In this document: in pieces, positions 55,145-63,477 of the stretch | Position numbering within the stretch: position 1 is the stretch's first letter | How the letters are laid out: each line of letters starts with the position of its first letter | DNA from: an uncultured Clostridia bacterium | GTDB lineage: Bacteria > Bacillota > Clostridia > TANB77 > CAG-465 | DNA length: 64,000 nucleotides | NCBI GenBank assembly: GCA_934130325.1 | Contig: CAKOYA010000002.1 | Location: 31,073-95,072, forward strand | Reading direction: 5' to 3' | Program-made: the position numbers and the translations under genes | The notes under the pieces: generated by a model | Seen by the model: the letters and a program-made list of their open reading frames with translations, nothing else | What the model was told of the DNA's origin: nothing | Databases searched by the model: none

Positions 55145-55220
55145 CGGGGTGTAGCTCAGTTAGTAGAGCGCGTGGTTTGGGACCATGAGGTCGCAGGTGC
55201 GAGCCCTGTCACTCCGACCA
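55145..55220 (+). tRNA. tRNA-Pro (anticodon TGG), with an unusual T loop
   Basis: 76 bases with encoded CCA. Acceptor stem CGGGGTG/CACTCCG, D arm GCTC/GAGC, anticodon stem CGTGG/CCATG with loop TTTGGGA giving anticodon TGG, T stem GCAGG/CCTGT. The T loop reads TGCGAGC instead of TTCGAnn: the nearly universal T at position 55 is G. This may be a mutation or a sequence error. The 3' end is the left border of the island that follows. Confidence 0.88.
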
Positions 55221-55254
55221 TTTTTTTGCAATTTTTATAGAATTGCATAGAACT
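55215..55254 (+). repeat. Left island repeat, overlapping the tRNA-Pro 3' end
   Basis: CGACCA followed by seven T and a hairpin GCAATT/AATTGC segment; matches 61190-61228 except for one T. Confidence 0.78.
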
Positions 55255-55411
55255 AAATATAACGTGAAATAGTATTAATCAAGCTATTTGATTGATACTA
55301 TTTTTTTGTGCAGTTTTGAAAAATCTTCTTAAAATTGGTAAAAAATTTCTAGAATTTATATAAAGTGTTCTTTTACTTCTATATAGTCTTGATAGACCTG
55401 AAAGGAGTGAT

Positions 55412-55498
55412 ATTACGAACGATATAGAATACTATAAAATAAATGAGGTACTAACACATAAATATTATCAAATACCACAAAAACTATTTTCAAATTAA
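55412..55498 (+). pseudogene. RepA-type replication initiator, N-terminal fragment
   Basis: After AAAGGAGTG, a frame opening with ATT reads TNDIEYYKINEVLTHKYY then QIPQKLFSN and stops. This is the start of the RepA_N-like plasmid initiators (NDIEYYKINEV, YYQIP-x-x-LF). Only 28 codons remain and the initiation codon is ATT where ATG is expected. It shows that the island, or part of it, came from a plasmid-like element. Confidence 0.6.
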
Positions 55499-55500
55499 AT

Positions 55501-55682
55501 CTATACCTGAAGCACAATTAGTTATAGATATTGCATACTTCACTTTAAAATATTCTTTTATTTCTTTTTCAAACAAAAACCTTTCATCAGTATAATTAGT
55601 TTTCTTTGAAAGTTGTAGCCTAAACATTGATTTTATTACACTAAAATAATCTTCAAATGTATAATTAAAATTTGGCGGCTAG
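55501..55682 (-). pseudogene. DegT/DnrJ/EryC1/StrS-type aminotransferase fragment
   Basis: A minus-strand open stretch without start or end reads DYFSVIKSMFRLQLSKKTNY then FLFEKEIKEYFKVKYAISIT and NCASGI. The FEKEIxEYFxVKYAIxxxNCASG pattern is the N-terminal cofactor region of DegT-type sugar aminotransferases. It is cut on one side next to the RepA fragment (three bases away) and by a stop on the other. Confidence 0.5.
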
Positions 55683-55713
55683 GCTATATATACTTTTCTT
55701 TTCATATAAATTA

Positions 55714-56169
55714 CTAAATATCCTTTCCTATTTTTCTTAATAATCGTTTATTTAACTCCCATAGTGCACTTGTATTGCTATCCCATTCTAAAACTTTTTT
55801 AGCTTCATCATAAGTTAGCCATTTTACTTCATCATGTTCATCTGATAATAATATATTTGCATCTGTTACATCTACTCCAAAAGTATATTCTTTTAAAACG
55901 TATACATCATTTCCCCAAGAAAATTTTCCTGTAACAAATTCTACTGGTATAGTACAAGTACAATCCAACTTCATATATTGAGCATTATACTCAATACCAG
56001 CCTCTTCGTTTGCTTCTCTTTTTGCTGCATCCATAGGTGTTTCCTCATCTTCTCCACCTCCAGATATTGCCTGCCAAACCTTCATGTCGGATCTTAAAAA
56101 AATTCCATATAAAATTTCATCATTTATTATTTTATATGGGATAACTAAAACTTGAAATGGTGCTCTCAT
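55714..56169 (-). CDS. Nudix hydrolase
   Basis: 151 residues. A complete Nudix box, GGGEDEETPMDAAKREANEEAGI, fits GX5EX7REUXEEXGU. The overall shape (FQVLVIPYKI at the start, EWDSNTSALWELNKRL at the end) resembles the NudB-like group acting on dihydroneopterin triphosphate or dNTPs. Starts after GGAGAG. Intact, unlike most of its island neighbours. Confidence 0.85.
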   Translation of the reverse strand: MRAPFQVLVIPYKIINDEILYGIFLRSDMKVWQAISGGGEDEETPMDAAKREANEEAGIEYNAQYMKLDCTCTIPVEFVTGKFSWGNDVYVLKEYTFGVDVTDANILLSDEHDEVKWLTYDEAKKVLEWDSNTSALWELNKRLLRKIGKDI

Positions 56170-56184
56170 AATTATTAACTCTCC

Positions 56185-56592
56185 TTACATTTTTTCTATA
56201 TCTTGAACGCATTTTCTTAAATAATCAATACCTTTTGATTTATATATGTCGTATGCAACTTCTAATAATTTATTTGCTCTATTTTTAAAAGGATCACACA
56301 CTTTTGGACAAATCATAGGAATTTGACTATCAATATCATATTGCATTAAATTTTCCCAAATATCTCCAAATTTTTTTGTTACACAAGAATCATAAAAATA
56401 ACCATTTGGTTTTGGATGATAATTACAAGGATATACTTTTCCATCAGCAGATATTGCACCCATCAAGTAATGTATATAGCATTTATTGCTTTTTCTTGAT
56501 TTTTGTTGTTCATCATCCAATTTATGAATTTCTATAATTTCAAAATTATTATCATTGCAGTTTTCTTTTACTAAATTTATTTGATTTAACAA
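56185..56592 (-). pseudogene. SPASM-domain fragment of a radical SAM protein
   Basis: 135 codons with SADGKVYPCNYH, then FGDIWENLMQYD and MICPKVCDPF: the iron-sulfur SPASM domain that normally follows a radical SAM barrel. The barrel and its CxxxCxxC motif are absent, so the protein is headless. Its 5' end overlaps the truncated blaI gene, which points to a deletion joining two genes near 56570-56590. Confidence 0.55.
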
Positions 56593-56887
56593 AATTAGAC
56601 ATCATTAAACTAATAGAACCATTAAATAATTTGTTTATTAAGCTATTACTTTGTTCTTGTTTATATTCATCTTCATTAATGTTAAAAAAAGCTTTTCCAC
56701 TTTCTTTTTCAGCATTAACTGCACCTTTTTTTACTAAACGATTTATTAATGTTAATATAGTTTTATCTTTCCACTCTGATGTTTTTAATAATTCTTCTAC
56801 TATTTTTGGAGATGTCATTTTCTTATTTTTCCATAATAATTTCATAACTTCTAATTCTGATTCTGATATTTGTATATTTTCTTTTAT
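56552..56887 (-). CDS. BlaI/MecI-family repressor, probable ATA start and truncated end
   Basis: The frame can be read back to 56887, where AGGAGG stands before ATA-AAA-GAA-AAT; KENIQISESELEVMKLLWKNK is the standard beginning of BlaI proteins, so the ATG at 56845 is too late. This gives 111 residues with the winged helix (KTILTLINRLVKKGAVN, ESGKAFFNI) and FNGSISLMM, then an abnormal tail KFSKRKLQ instead of the final helix. It should repress its own promoter; two operator-like palindromes lie upstream. No peptidase sensor gene is present. Confidence 0.68.
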   Translation of the reverse strand: MKENIQISESELEVMKLLWKNKKMTSPKIVEELLKTSEWKDKTILTLINRLVKKGAVNAEKESGKAFFNINEDEYKQEQSNSLINKLFNGSISLMMSNFVKSNKFSKRKLQ

Positions 56888-56900
56888 TATTTCCTCCTAA

Positions 56901-56948
56901 TCAAATATTACAGAAGTAATATTTGATTATATATTACGCTTGTAATAT
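56901..56948. promoter_or_regulatory. Two operator-like palindromes upstream of blaI
   Basis: 56901-56926 is a palindrome with 10-bp arms (TCAAATATTA/TAATATTTGA); 56931-56948 has ATATTAC/GTAATAT arms. Both centre on ATTAC-n4-GTAAT-like sequence, similar to BlaI/MecI operators. Confidence 0.55.
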
Positions 56949-56977
56949 TAAAATATCAAGTATTTTTTATAAATTTA

Positions 56978-57014
56978 ATAAAAAAACTTAGCTGAAAATT
57001 AAATTTCAACTAAG
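56978..57014 (-). terminator. Terminator after the AlbA_2 gene
   Basis: 11-bp stem (56987-56997 with 57004-57014, one G-U) with a T-run on the minus strand. A separate near-perfect palindrome at 57026-57052 lies between it and the gene. Confidence 0.65.
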
Positions 57015-57062
57015 ATTACATATCTAATTCTGCCACCATTGGTGACAGAATTAAAAAACGTA

Positions 57063-58574
57063 TTACTGAATTATTTTCCAATAACCCTTTCTATCAGAAC
57101 CTATTCTTTCAATTATATTATTGTCTTTAAATATTTTAATATTTTTTGTTATAGTCGTCCTTCCTAAATTTAATTCAAAAGATATATCATTTTGTGTAAC
57201 GCTAGGATTATTTTTTATAATTTCTAATATCTTTATTTGAGTTTCATTTAATATAATTTTCTGTCCACTTTTCTGTTCACTTTCTTCTACTTTTTCTTTT
57301 CTAAAAGTAACCTTAAATGTTTCTCTCAAAATTTCAAACTCTGGCTCAGGTAAATTAGCTTTTTTCATTTCTTTCCTCATTGTTGCAATACCTGTATGCC
57401 TATTTTCTACAATATCTGTTGTTTCTTCCAATAATCTAATAATAGCATTATTTCTTACTTCCATTTTAAGATCGGTTCCTAAATTTTCCAATTTATTATT
57501 CCCATACAATTCACCAGGATTTAAAACTTCTATTCTATCGTCAAATATTCTTAAATAAATATATGAGCCATCTGAATTTGAACTATAATCCCTGTGAATG
57601 AGTGCATTTGCAATGGCTTCCCTTAATGCTTTCATTGGATAAATTGGAACATCTTCTCTTTTTCCATTATCATCAATTATCACTCTTACTGGTATATTTC
57701 TTCTAACAAAAGCAAGCGCTCCCTCAAGCATTTCTTCAATAGTACCTTCAATTCTTTTGTTATCGTCGAATCTTTGTCCCATTTCTCCAACATCTCAAAG
57801 TTTTCTACCTGGAACAACTACTGCCGCAATAAATAGTTGTGGGAAAAATCCTTGTGGAAAATCCCCAAACACAAACATTCCGGCAAGAGTTGTTCTTATC
57901 TTTCCTGTACCATCATCATCTATAATACCACTTAATTTTAATATTTTTTCATCAGTAAATTTAGAAAAATTAGGCTTTTCTTCTCTAATTTTTATTAAAT
58001 ATGCATCAATTTTTTCTTTATTTAAATCTTCAAATTCAGCTCTTTTTACAATTCTTAAATCTTCTTGTATTCCTTCTTTATAACTTTGCAAACTATATAT
58101 TTCATTATCTGTCATATGCTCATCAGAATCTCCTACTCTAATATATGAGCCTTTCAACATACCAGAACCTTTATAGTAACAAGGTTTTTGTTTTTGTGGA
58201 ATTTCATTTATTTTGACTGCAAGCAAATTCTTATTATTGTAAGTAATAGGTAAAAATTCTGGTCTAATTTTGGGCTCCATAGATTCTACACATAATGATG
58301 TCATTTGTTTTTGTAAATCATTCACATCATATATATCTTGTTCTATAAATTTATTATTCTCATTTATTCCAAAAATTATAATTCCACCTGATTTATTTGC
58401 AAAAGCTGAAATTGTATCATAACATTTCTTTGGATAACTTTTTTCGGCTGTTTTAGCTTCAATTTTATCTGTTTCTGTTTGATATTTTTTCATAAATTCT
58501 ATTGCTTCTATTACTTCTTTCATAGCTTGTTTTACTAATTCTTTCTTAAGTCCTTTACTAAAACTCTCATTCAT
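57063..58574 (-). pseudogene. AlbA_2 / RecG-like DNA-binding protein, interrupted by an in-frame TGA
   Basis: Start ATG 58574 after GAGGAGGA. The first 259 codons hold an AlbA_2 domain (SYPKKCYDTISAFANKSGGIIIFGI) and end VVVPGRKL-stop; after the TGA (57795-57797) the same frame goes on as DVGEMGQRFDDNKRIEGTIEEM, then ALREAIANALIHRDYSS (GHKL-like domain) and a C-terminal winged helix (TQNDISFELNLGRTTITKNI). Relatives are single proteins of about 500 residues, and a GGA to TGA change would explain the stop. Such proteins are putative transcriptional regulators. Confidence 0.78.
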
Positions 58575-58602
58575 AATTTTGTCCTCCTCTGAAATTTTAT
58601 CA

Positions 58603-58738
58603 ATCCATTTTTGGATATTTATATAATAATCCAAAATGGATATAATGTTAATACCTTTTTCAAAATTTTTTAAACTTTCTATAACTTTTATGTAAAAAAT
58701 ATTTAATTTTCAGTAATCATTGACTTTCCAAAATGGAT
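58603..58738. promoter_or_regulatory. Three ATCCA-A/T-GGAT operator-like sites between divergent genes
   Basis: ATCCATTTTTGGAT (58603-58616), ATCCAAAATGGAT (58629-58641) and TTCCAAAATGGAT (58726-58738). The last lies between TTGACT (58720-58725) and a TATGAT-like -10, so a bound protein would block the XRE gene promoter. The neighbouring XRE protein is the likely binder. Confidence 0.6.
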
Positions 58739-58778
58739 ATGATAAAATTTATACATAAATTAAGAAGGAGCAAAAACT

Positions 58779-59528
58779 ATGACAAACGGAGAAAGAATAA
58801 AGTATTTAAGAGAAAAAAATGGCTTTACGCAAAAGTATATTGCTACTAAATTAGGAGTAGAACCTGCAGCAATATCAAAATATGAATTAGATATGAGAGA
58901 ACCAAATATTGAAGCAATAAAAAAATTATCAACAATTTTTAATGTGTCAACTGATTATTTATTAGGTAGGACACCAGATGTTTTTGTTGATGAAACTGAT
59001 AGAGAATCATTAGATATTTCTTTAATTAAAAAGAAATATGATTTCTCTAAGAAAAAAATTAAAAACTTAAAAAAAGAATATAAAAATGAAAATTCTATCA
59101 TTATTGCAGTAAATGAACTTTGCTCAGGTGTTGGAAAAACAACTTATGGAGAGTCTAAATCAAATGCGATTATTTCTATTGAAGAAATTGACAATTTATT
59201 TAATGACTTAGAAAATAGCAAATTTCCAAATCCACAAATTATGATGAAGGTTAAAGATATAGAAAAGGGAATAATAATAGTGGAAATGGATTCTTTTGAT
59301 GACGAAGAATTACCAATTAATGCAACAGAGAGAATTGCTTTATACACAGCCAAATTATCAAAGGAATACAATGTGCTAGGATTAGCAATGACTATTGATA
59401 AAGATGAAAATTGCAAAATTATAGATGCTATATATCAGAAAAATAAGGATTCTTATTATACACAATTACATTTGCCAAAAACAGTACTAACTGCTAGTGA
59501 ATATATTGATATAATGAAAAGATTATAG
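58779..59528 (+). CDS. XRE-family regulator with C-terminal domain
   Basis: 249 residues after AAGGAG. HTH: IKYLREKNGFTQKYIATKLGVEPAAISKYELDMREPNIEAIKKL, complete. The C-terminal 170 residues are alpha/beta, without a protease or toxin motif I can name; it includes INATERIALYTAKL. Likely repressor of its own and the divergent gene; followed by fic 15 bases downstream. Confidence 0.8.
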   Translation: MTNGERIKYLREKNGFTQKYIATKLGVEPAAISKYELDMREPNIEAIKKLSTIFNVSTDYLLGRTPDVFVDETDRESLDISLIKKKYDFSKKKIKNLKKEYKNENSIIIAVNELCSGVGKTTYGESKSNAIISIEEIDNLFNDLENSKFPNPQIMMKVKDIEKGIIIVEMDSFDDEELPINATERIALYTAKLSKEYNVLGLAMTIDKDENCKIIDAIYQKNKDSYYTQLHLPKTVLTASEYIDIMKRL

Positions 59529-59543
59529 AAAAGAGGAAAAATT

Positions 59544-60224
59544 ATGACTATTTTAGAATTTGTTTTAAATAACAAAGATTATTTAGAAGATTTAATTACA
59601 AGAAGTACTTATCATTCAAATGCTATTGAAGGAAGTACACTTACTTATGCTGAAACTTATGCTATTCTTTATAATGACAATAGCTTTAAAATTGAAGGAA
59701 AAGAGCCAAGGGAAATATATGAGGCTATCAATCATAAAAAAGCATTAGAATTAGTTTTTAAAAATTTACAAAATAATGAAGAATTTGATGAAAGATTTAT
59801 AAAGAAATTAAATGAAACTATAAACAGAGATATTAAAGATACTGAAGGTTATAGAGCTGTACAGGTATTTATTCAAGGTAGTGAACATATCCCATCAGAG
59901 CCTGAAAAAGTGCCAAACTTAATGATGTATTATATATACAATTATAATCATGATGAGCAAGATGTATTTACTAAAATTGCTAGATATCATATTGAATTTG
60001 AAAGGATACACCCTTTTGAAGATGGAAATGGTAGAACAGGCAGATTACTTATAAATTATGAGCTACTAAAAAATAATTTGCCGCCTGTTGTTATAGCAAA
60101 AGAGGATAGGGTAAAGTATTTTGAATTTTTAAGAAATAATGATAGTAATTGCTTAGCTGAATGGCTAAAAGAATTATCTACTAGAGAAGAAGAAAGAATG
60201 AAGAAGTTTGGATTCAAAGAATAG
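59544..60224 (+). CDS. Fic-domain protein (predicted AMP transferase)
   Basis: 226 residues. Core motif HPFEDGNGRTGR is complete, with catalytic His, and N-terminal STYHSNAIEGSTLT has the inhibitory (S/T)xxxE(G/N) helix in SNAIEG, which makes it a class II, self-restrained Fic. It should attach AMP or a similar group to a protein target. Placed between the XRE gene and a broken AbiTii gene, so it may be part of a stress or defence module. Confidence 0.88.
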   Translation: MTILEFVLNNKDYLEDLITRSTYHSNAIEGSTLTYAETYAILYNDNSFKIEGKEPREIYEAINHKKALELVFKNLQNNEEFDERFIKKLNETINRDIKDTEGYRAVQVFIQGSEHIPSEPEKVPNLMMYYIYNYNHDEQDVFTKIARYHIEFERIHPFEDGNGRTGRLLINYELLKNNLPPVVIAKEDRVKYFEFLRNNDSNCLAEWLKELSTREEERMKKFGFKE

Positions 60225-60234
60225 AGGTTTTATT

Positions 60235-60911
60235 ATGGCAAAGAGTAAAATTATAAAAGAACTAGCAAATAAAGAAATATCATTAGAAGTAGCTTTCAAT
60301 AGATTATTAATTATCGCATCAGATATAGGAAATACAGAGATTTAATAGATTGGGCAACAAATGAGCTTAATGGATACTCTAATGATTCAAAAATACCTAA
60401 ATATAGAGAGGGCAAAATGGGGCATATTGTTTATTCTGGTATAAATGGACATTTACAAGTTAAAAATCAACCATTACCGCTATCTGTCTTTGATAAAGAA
60501 ATATTAGACTATATAAAAGTAAACTATTTTGATCAAGATATAGCAACTATTGAACGATTTGCCTTTGGAGATAATGGGGAAATAGGACTAGATTTAACTG
60601 AACTTGCTGGTAATGTATATAAAAATTCATCTATACAATGTATAAGTATTTCTATGAAATTTCCTAAAGAGATGTTTCTAGGAATATTAAGTGTTATAAA
60701 AACAAAGTTATTAAAAACTTTTATAGAATTAGATAAAAACTTTGGATGCTTAGATAATTTAGATATTGACACTAATGGTAGAAAATTAAAAGAAATAAAT
60801 AACAAATTAAACATTATCATATATGAAGACAATTCAGTTACAATAGGAGATGGCAATAAATTAAAAGATAATCTTTTTCAAAAATTAGGAGAAAAAAATA
60901 ATGGGAACTAA
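60235..60911 (+). pseudogene. AbiTii-domain protein, frameshifted
   Basis: From an ATG at 60235 the frame reads MAKSKIIKELANKEISLEVA then FNRLLIIASDIGN and stops at 60345. Frame three continues directly with DLIDWATNELNGYSNDSKIP and KYREGKMGH to 60911. Together they give the AbiTii pattern (IIxELAxxxISLxxAFxRL, then W-x-x-x-ELxGY-x-x-x-x-x-IPxYR). The break is a single-base change at about 60331-60342. A later-starting product from 60417 could still be made. AbiTii is linked to abortive infection; function is poorly known. Confidence 0.65.
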
Positions 60912-61113
60912 GATTGGAGATAATAACAAAATCAAAAATTAAAATTTTATAGAGAATGCAGACATTAAGTTAGAAGTAAAAGAAAAGTCTAAAGATGGAT
61001 TTTGGAAACAAGTCTTTGTTAATATAATGTCAAATTTTTTATGGAAGGTATTAGGAATATTAGCTACTTTAGGAATAATTATTGGTAGTTTAGTTTTGTT
61101 TAATAATCACTAA
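60901..61113 (+). pseudogene. Small membrane protein downstream of AbiTii, with in-frame stop
   Basis: The ATG overlaps the AbiTii gene end. It reads MGTKIGDNNKIKN, a TAA at 60940-60942, then NFIENADIKLEVKEKSKDGF and a C-terminal membrane segment (LWKVLGILATLGIIIGSLVLF). Layout (polar start, single C-terminal helix) is like small partners found after such genes. The stop probably ends its function. Confidence 0.5.
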
Positions 61114-61189
61114 CTGCATTCAAACTACATTCAAAAAAGCTGAAAATACTAGAAAATAAACAAGTTTGAACTACAAATTCTCCTCACCT

Positions 61190-61228
61190 CGACCATTTTT
61201 TGCAATTTTTATAGAATTGCATAGAACT
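61190..61228 (+). repeat. Right island repeat
   Basis: Copy of 55215-55254 lacking one T. No intact tRNA precedes it, only the final CGACCA. The following 61229-61368 holds a hairpin region related to that after the left repeat and no gene. Confidence 0.78.
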
Positions 61229-61368
61229 TAAAAAGTCCGTAAATGGCGTTAACTAGGTAGTTTAGTTAATGTCATTTTTCTATGTGGTTTTGTAAAATTC
61301 TCAAAAAACGAGTGAAAAATTTTTAAAAAGTATTTCAACGTTTTTCACTACTTGAAAATAAAGAGGTA

Positions 61369-61726
61369 ATGGAAAATGAGTTAAGTTATATAAGAGAGTT
61401 TGATAGAATAAAAGAAAAGTACGACTTGAAAGGTCAAATAAGAAGTAATAGCAATATAATGTGTGCAATGGTATTTACTTCTGCCCAAAAATTCTTTGAT
61501 AAAATAGGTTACAAAGAGAGTCAAAGATATTTTAAAGAAAGTTATTGATAGATTTAAAATTACAGTTCAAAAGTTTATTACTTGGGTTTGTTATAAATTT
61601 TCTGCACTCTCTGAAGAAGATTTAATAAGAGATTTTGAAAAAGAAACATATATGAACCTTGAGATTGAGAAACAACTTGATATAAACAAATTTGATAAGG
61701 AAAAACAAAAAGAATTTGAATATTAA
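61369..61726 (+). pseudogene. MobV/Pre-type relaxase fragment, frameshifted
   Basis: 60 codons from ATG 61369 read YIREFDRIKEKYDLKGQIRS then NSNIMCAMVFTSAQKFFDKI and stop at 61548; a second frame overlapping at 61538 gives FITWVCYKFSALSEEDLIRD then FEKETYMNLEIEKQLD. The RSNSN-x-x-C-x-MVFTS and FITWVCxKF patterns match the beginning and the very end of plasmid mobilisation (MobV/Pre) relaxases, so the middle is deleted and the remainder frameshifted. It marks the element beyond the right repeat as plasmid-derived. Confidence 0.6.
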
Positions 61727-61738
61727 ATATAAAGTTAT

Positions 61739-61764
61739 CTGTCACAGCATTGCTACTGTGACAG
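61739..61764. terminator. Hairpin without clear T-run
   Basis: Perfect 9-bp inverted repeat CTGTCACAG/CTGTGACAG with an 8-base loop between the relaxase fragment and the convergent cupin-like gene. Confidence 0.45.
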
Positions 61765-61803
61765 ATATAGTCCGAAATTTCGGTCTCCTGTTATTAGGAT
61801 CGG

Positions 61804-62175
61804 TTAGTCATTGACCACCAGAGAGCCGTGTGTTACAGAAAAACCCCAATCGCGCAAAAGTCCTGCAAGGTCATCATACGAATAATCAATATGACCTTTA
61901 ATTGCCATAAGGCTCATCATTGCACCACCGTTGTTTACAAGTTCGTGTTCTTCGCCTTTAAGGCATACATGTGCCGTTCTGTGGGTAAGATGCACCCACA
62001 CTTCCCACTGATTGTCATGTCCGTGCATCTTGATGGAAGTCCAAGGAGATACATACAGATATTGTATTTCATCAATACCTTCAAGTGTACGTTTTTCTAC
62101 CTTGGGTCCAAATGGATACCGTGTTTCGCCGATTCCAGAAATCAAATTTTCTGGAAACTTGGTTGTCTCAATCAT
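61804..62175 (-). CDS. Cupin-like protein, unknown substrate
   Basis: 123 residues from the ATG at 62175 after AGGAGGTAA. Single small beta-barrel look: SPWTSIKMHGHDNQWEVWVHL gives two His and a Glu in cupin order (HGHxxxxE), then THRTAHVCLKGEEHEL. Sugar or small-molecule binding or isomerase activity would fit. Base composition is clearly richer in G and C than the window average, as in the two genes that follow upstream, suggesting transfer. Confidence 0.6.
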   Translation of the reverse strand: MIETTKFPENLISGIGETRYPFGPKVEKRTLEGIDEIQYLYVSPWTSIKMHGHDNQWEVWVHLTHRTAHVCLKGEEHELVNNGGAMMSLMAIKGHIDYSYDDLAGLLRDWGFSVTHGSLVVND

Positions 62176-62456
62176 AGTAGTATTACCTCCTAATGTACAA
62201 AATATATAGTTAATTATATCATATTTATATAATTTTATCAAATTTTTTTTGAGCGAATATTTTCGTTTGTTCCGCTTTTTAGAATTTCTAAACCATTATT
62301 TTAACGAGTATATCGGATAGTTTGTGTAAACTTTAAACTTTTTATGATAATTTTTAAAAATTTTAATAATTGAATTGACAAAAAATATTTTTTTAGATAA
62401 ATACATATTAACTTATAATATGTTTAATTGTCAAGGTTCAATTAACAATGTATGTT

Positions 62457-62506
62457 AAAAAGCAAAAAGACAGGAACTACAATTGTAGAAATCCTATCTT
62501 TTTGCT
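62457..62506 (-). terminator. Terminator after the MYG1-like gene
   Basis: 15-bp stem with one G-U (62461-62475 with 62492-62506); T-run on the minus strand. The rest of the 62176-62531 gap is AT-rich with no gene I can support. Confidence 0.75.
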
Positions 62507-62531
62507 CACAGTTATTTAACCTCCGTCTACT

Positions 62532-63434
62532 TTAACCTTCAACTGCACTCTTTGCAAGTGCAAGAGCATCTTCAAATGTGCCTGCACCACCAATAAATCC
62601 AGCTGGATGACAAAAACTTGCTGTTTTGATACCAGTTACAGCCTGAAGTTCAGTTCCACTAAGTCCTTTCCATTCGGTAGGAACAGCTTTCCTTTGTCCA
62701 AATCCTCCAAGAGTATCTGGAACACATTGCCAGTTATATCCACCTCTATTGGAAGGAAATACAACGAACTGTATATCTGTGGCTTTGTTATTGTTTGAAG
62801 CAAAGATAAACTCTTGCCAAGGTACAAACTGGTCAAGCATCATAATATGTCCTTCGGCTTTTTCAATTGCCTCATCAACAATGTTCTTTGCTTTCGCTTT
62901 AGAGACAGCAAATGCAAAAGTATTGTCAAAAACAATTTTTGCAAATGCTACTGCCTTAAGGAAAGCATCATCAGAATCTTCGCTATTATCCCATTGAGGA
63001 TTAAAGCAAGAAATCATCTGAGAAAATTGCATTACCTGTGCTGGATAATCAGCAGTAGGCATTGTGCCGTTATCTGTAGCATCCACCCCCTGAATTAAAT
63101 CTCTGTCAATAATATTCCAAACCAATTCAGGATTGCATGTATCTGCTACAAGAGCAGGTCCAAACTTTTTCCAGATCAAACCGACTGCTGCATAAGGTAC
63201 ACCATTTTCACGAGTACCATTTCCACCTTTCTGGTGATGATCAAACTCTCCAAAGCCAATGTCATACACAATAACTTTCTCATCAAGTGTTTCAGGTACT
63301 TTGAAAGTACGCAATACAGTAATGTCTCCCAAAACCTTAGACAAAATTGTTGTTGCGAGTACATCATCAGCATGAAATGTACCACCGTGAGTTACTATTG
63401 TTGCATGTTCTGCGATTTTTGTTGTTTTGATCAT
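62532..63434 (-). CDS. MYG1-family (UPF0160) metal-dependent hydrolase
   Basis: 300 residues after GGAGGAT. THGGTFHADDVLATTIL, VYDIGFGEFDHHQKGGNG and IWKKFGPALV are the metal-binding motifs (HxD, DHH-like) of the MYG1 family, known in eukaryotes as a 3'-5' RNA exonuclease. Bacterial members are few and their role is not settled. GC-rich for this window, with the cupin gene and the next gene. Confidence 0.85.
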   Translation of the reverse strand: MIKTTKIAEHATIVTHGGTFHADDVLATTILSKVLGDITVLRTFKVPETLDEKVIVYDIGFGEFDHHQKGGNGTRENGVPYAAVGLIWKKFGPALVADTCNPELVWNIIDRDLIQGVDATDNGTMPTADYPAQVMQFSQMISCFNPQWDNSEDSDDAFLKAVAFAKIVFDNTFAFAVSKAKAKNIVDEAIEKAEGHIMMLDQFVPWQEFIFASNNNKATDIQFVVFPSNRGGYNWQCVPDTLGGFGQRKAVPTEWKGLSGTELQAVTGIKTASFCHPAGFIGGAGTFEDALALAKSAVEG

Positions 63435-63477
63435 AATTTTATCCTCCTCATTTTGCGATTAAACTAGCTGTTTAAAA

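Larger units (their letters stand above)
55215..61228. mobile_element. Decayed genomic island at the 3' end of tRNA-Pro
   Basis: A 40-base segment from the last bases of the tRNA (55215-55254) recurs at 61190-61228 with one T missing. Between them lie gene fragments and defence-type genes: RepA and DegT fragments, Nudix, SPASM fragment, BlaI, AlbA_2 protein with nonsense codon, XRE, Fic, broken AbiTii. Sequence after each copy of the repeat is also related in a diverged form (about 100 bases with a hairpin), so two plasmid-like elements probably inserted in tandem. No integrase gene remains. Confidence 0.6.

Noticed and set aside
55412..55498. Treating the RepA fragment as a functional small gene
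   Set aside because: Only the first 28 codons of a much longer family remain, the start codon is ATT, and it is cut at the junction with another gene fragment.
57063..61113. Stop-codon recoding to explain in-frame stops in the island
   Set aside because: The lesions are of different kinds (TGA, TAA, frameshifts) and core genes end normally with all three stops, so decay or error is simpler.
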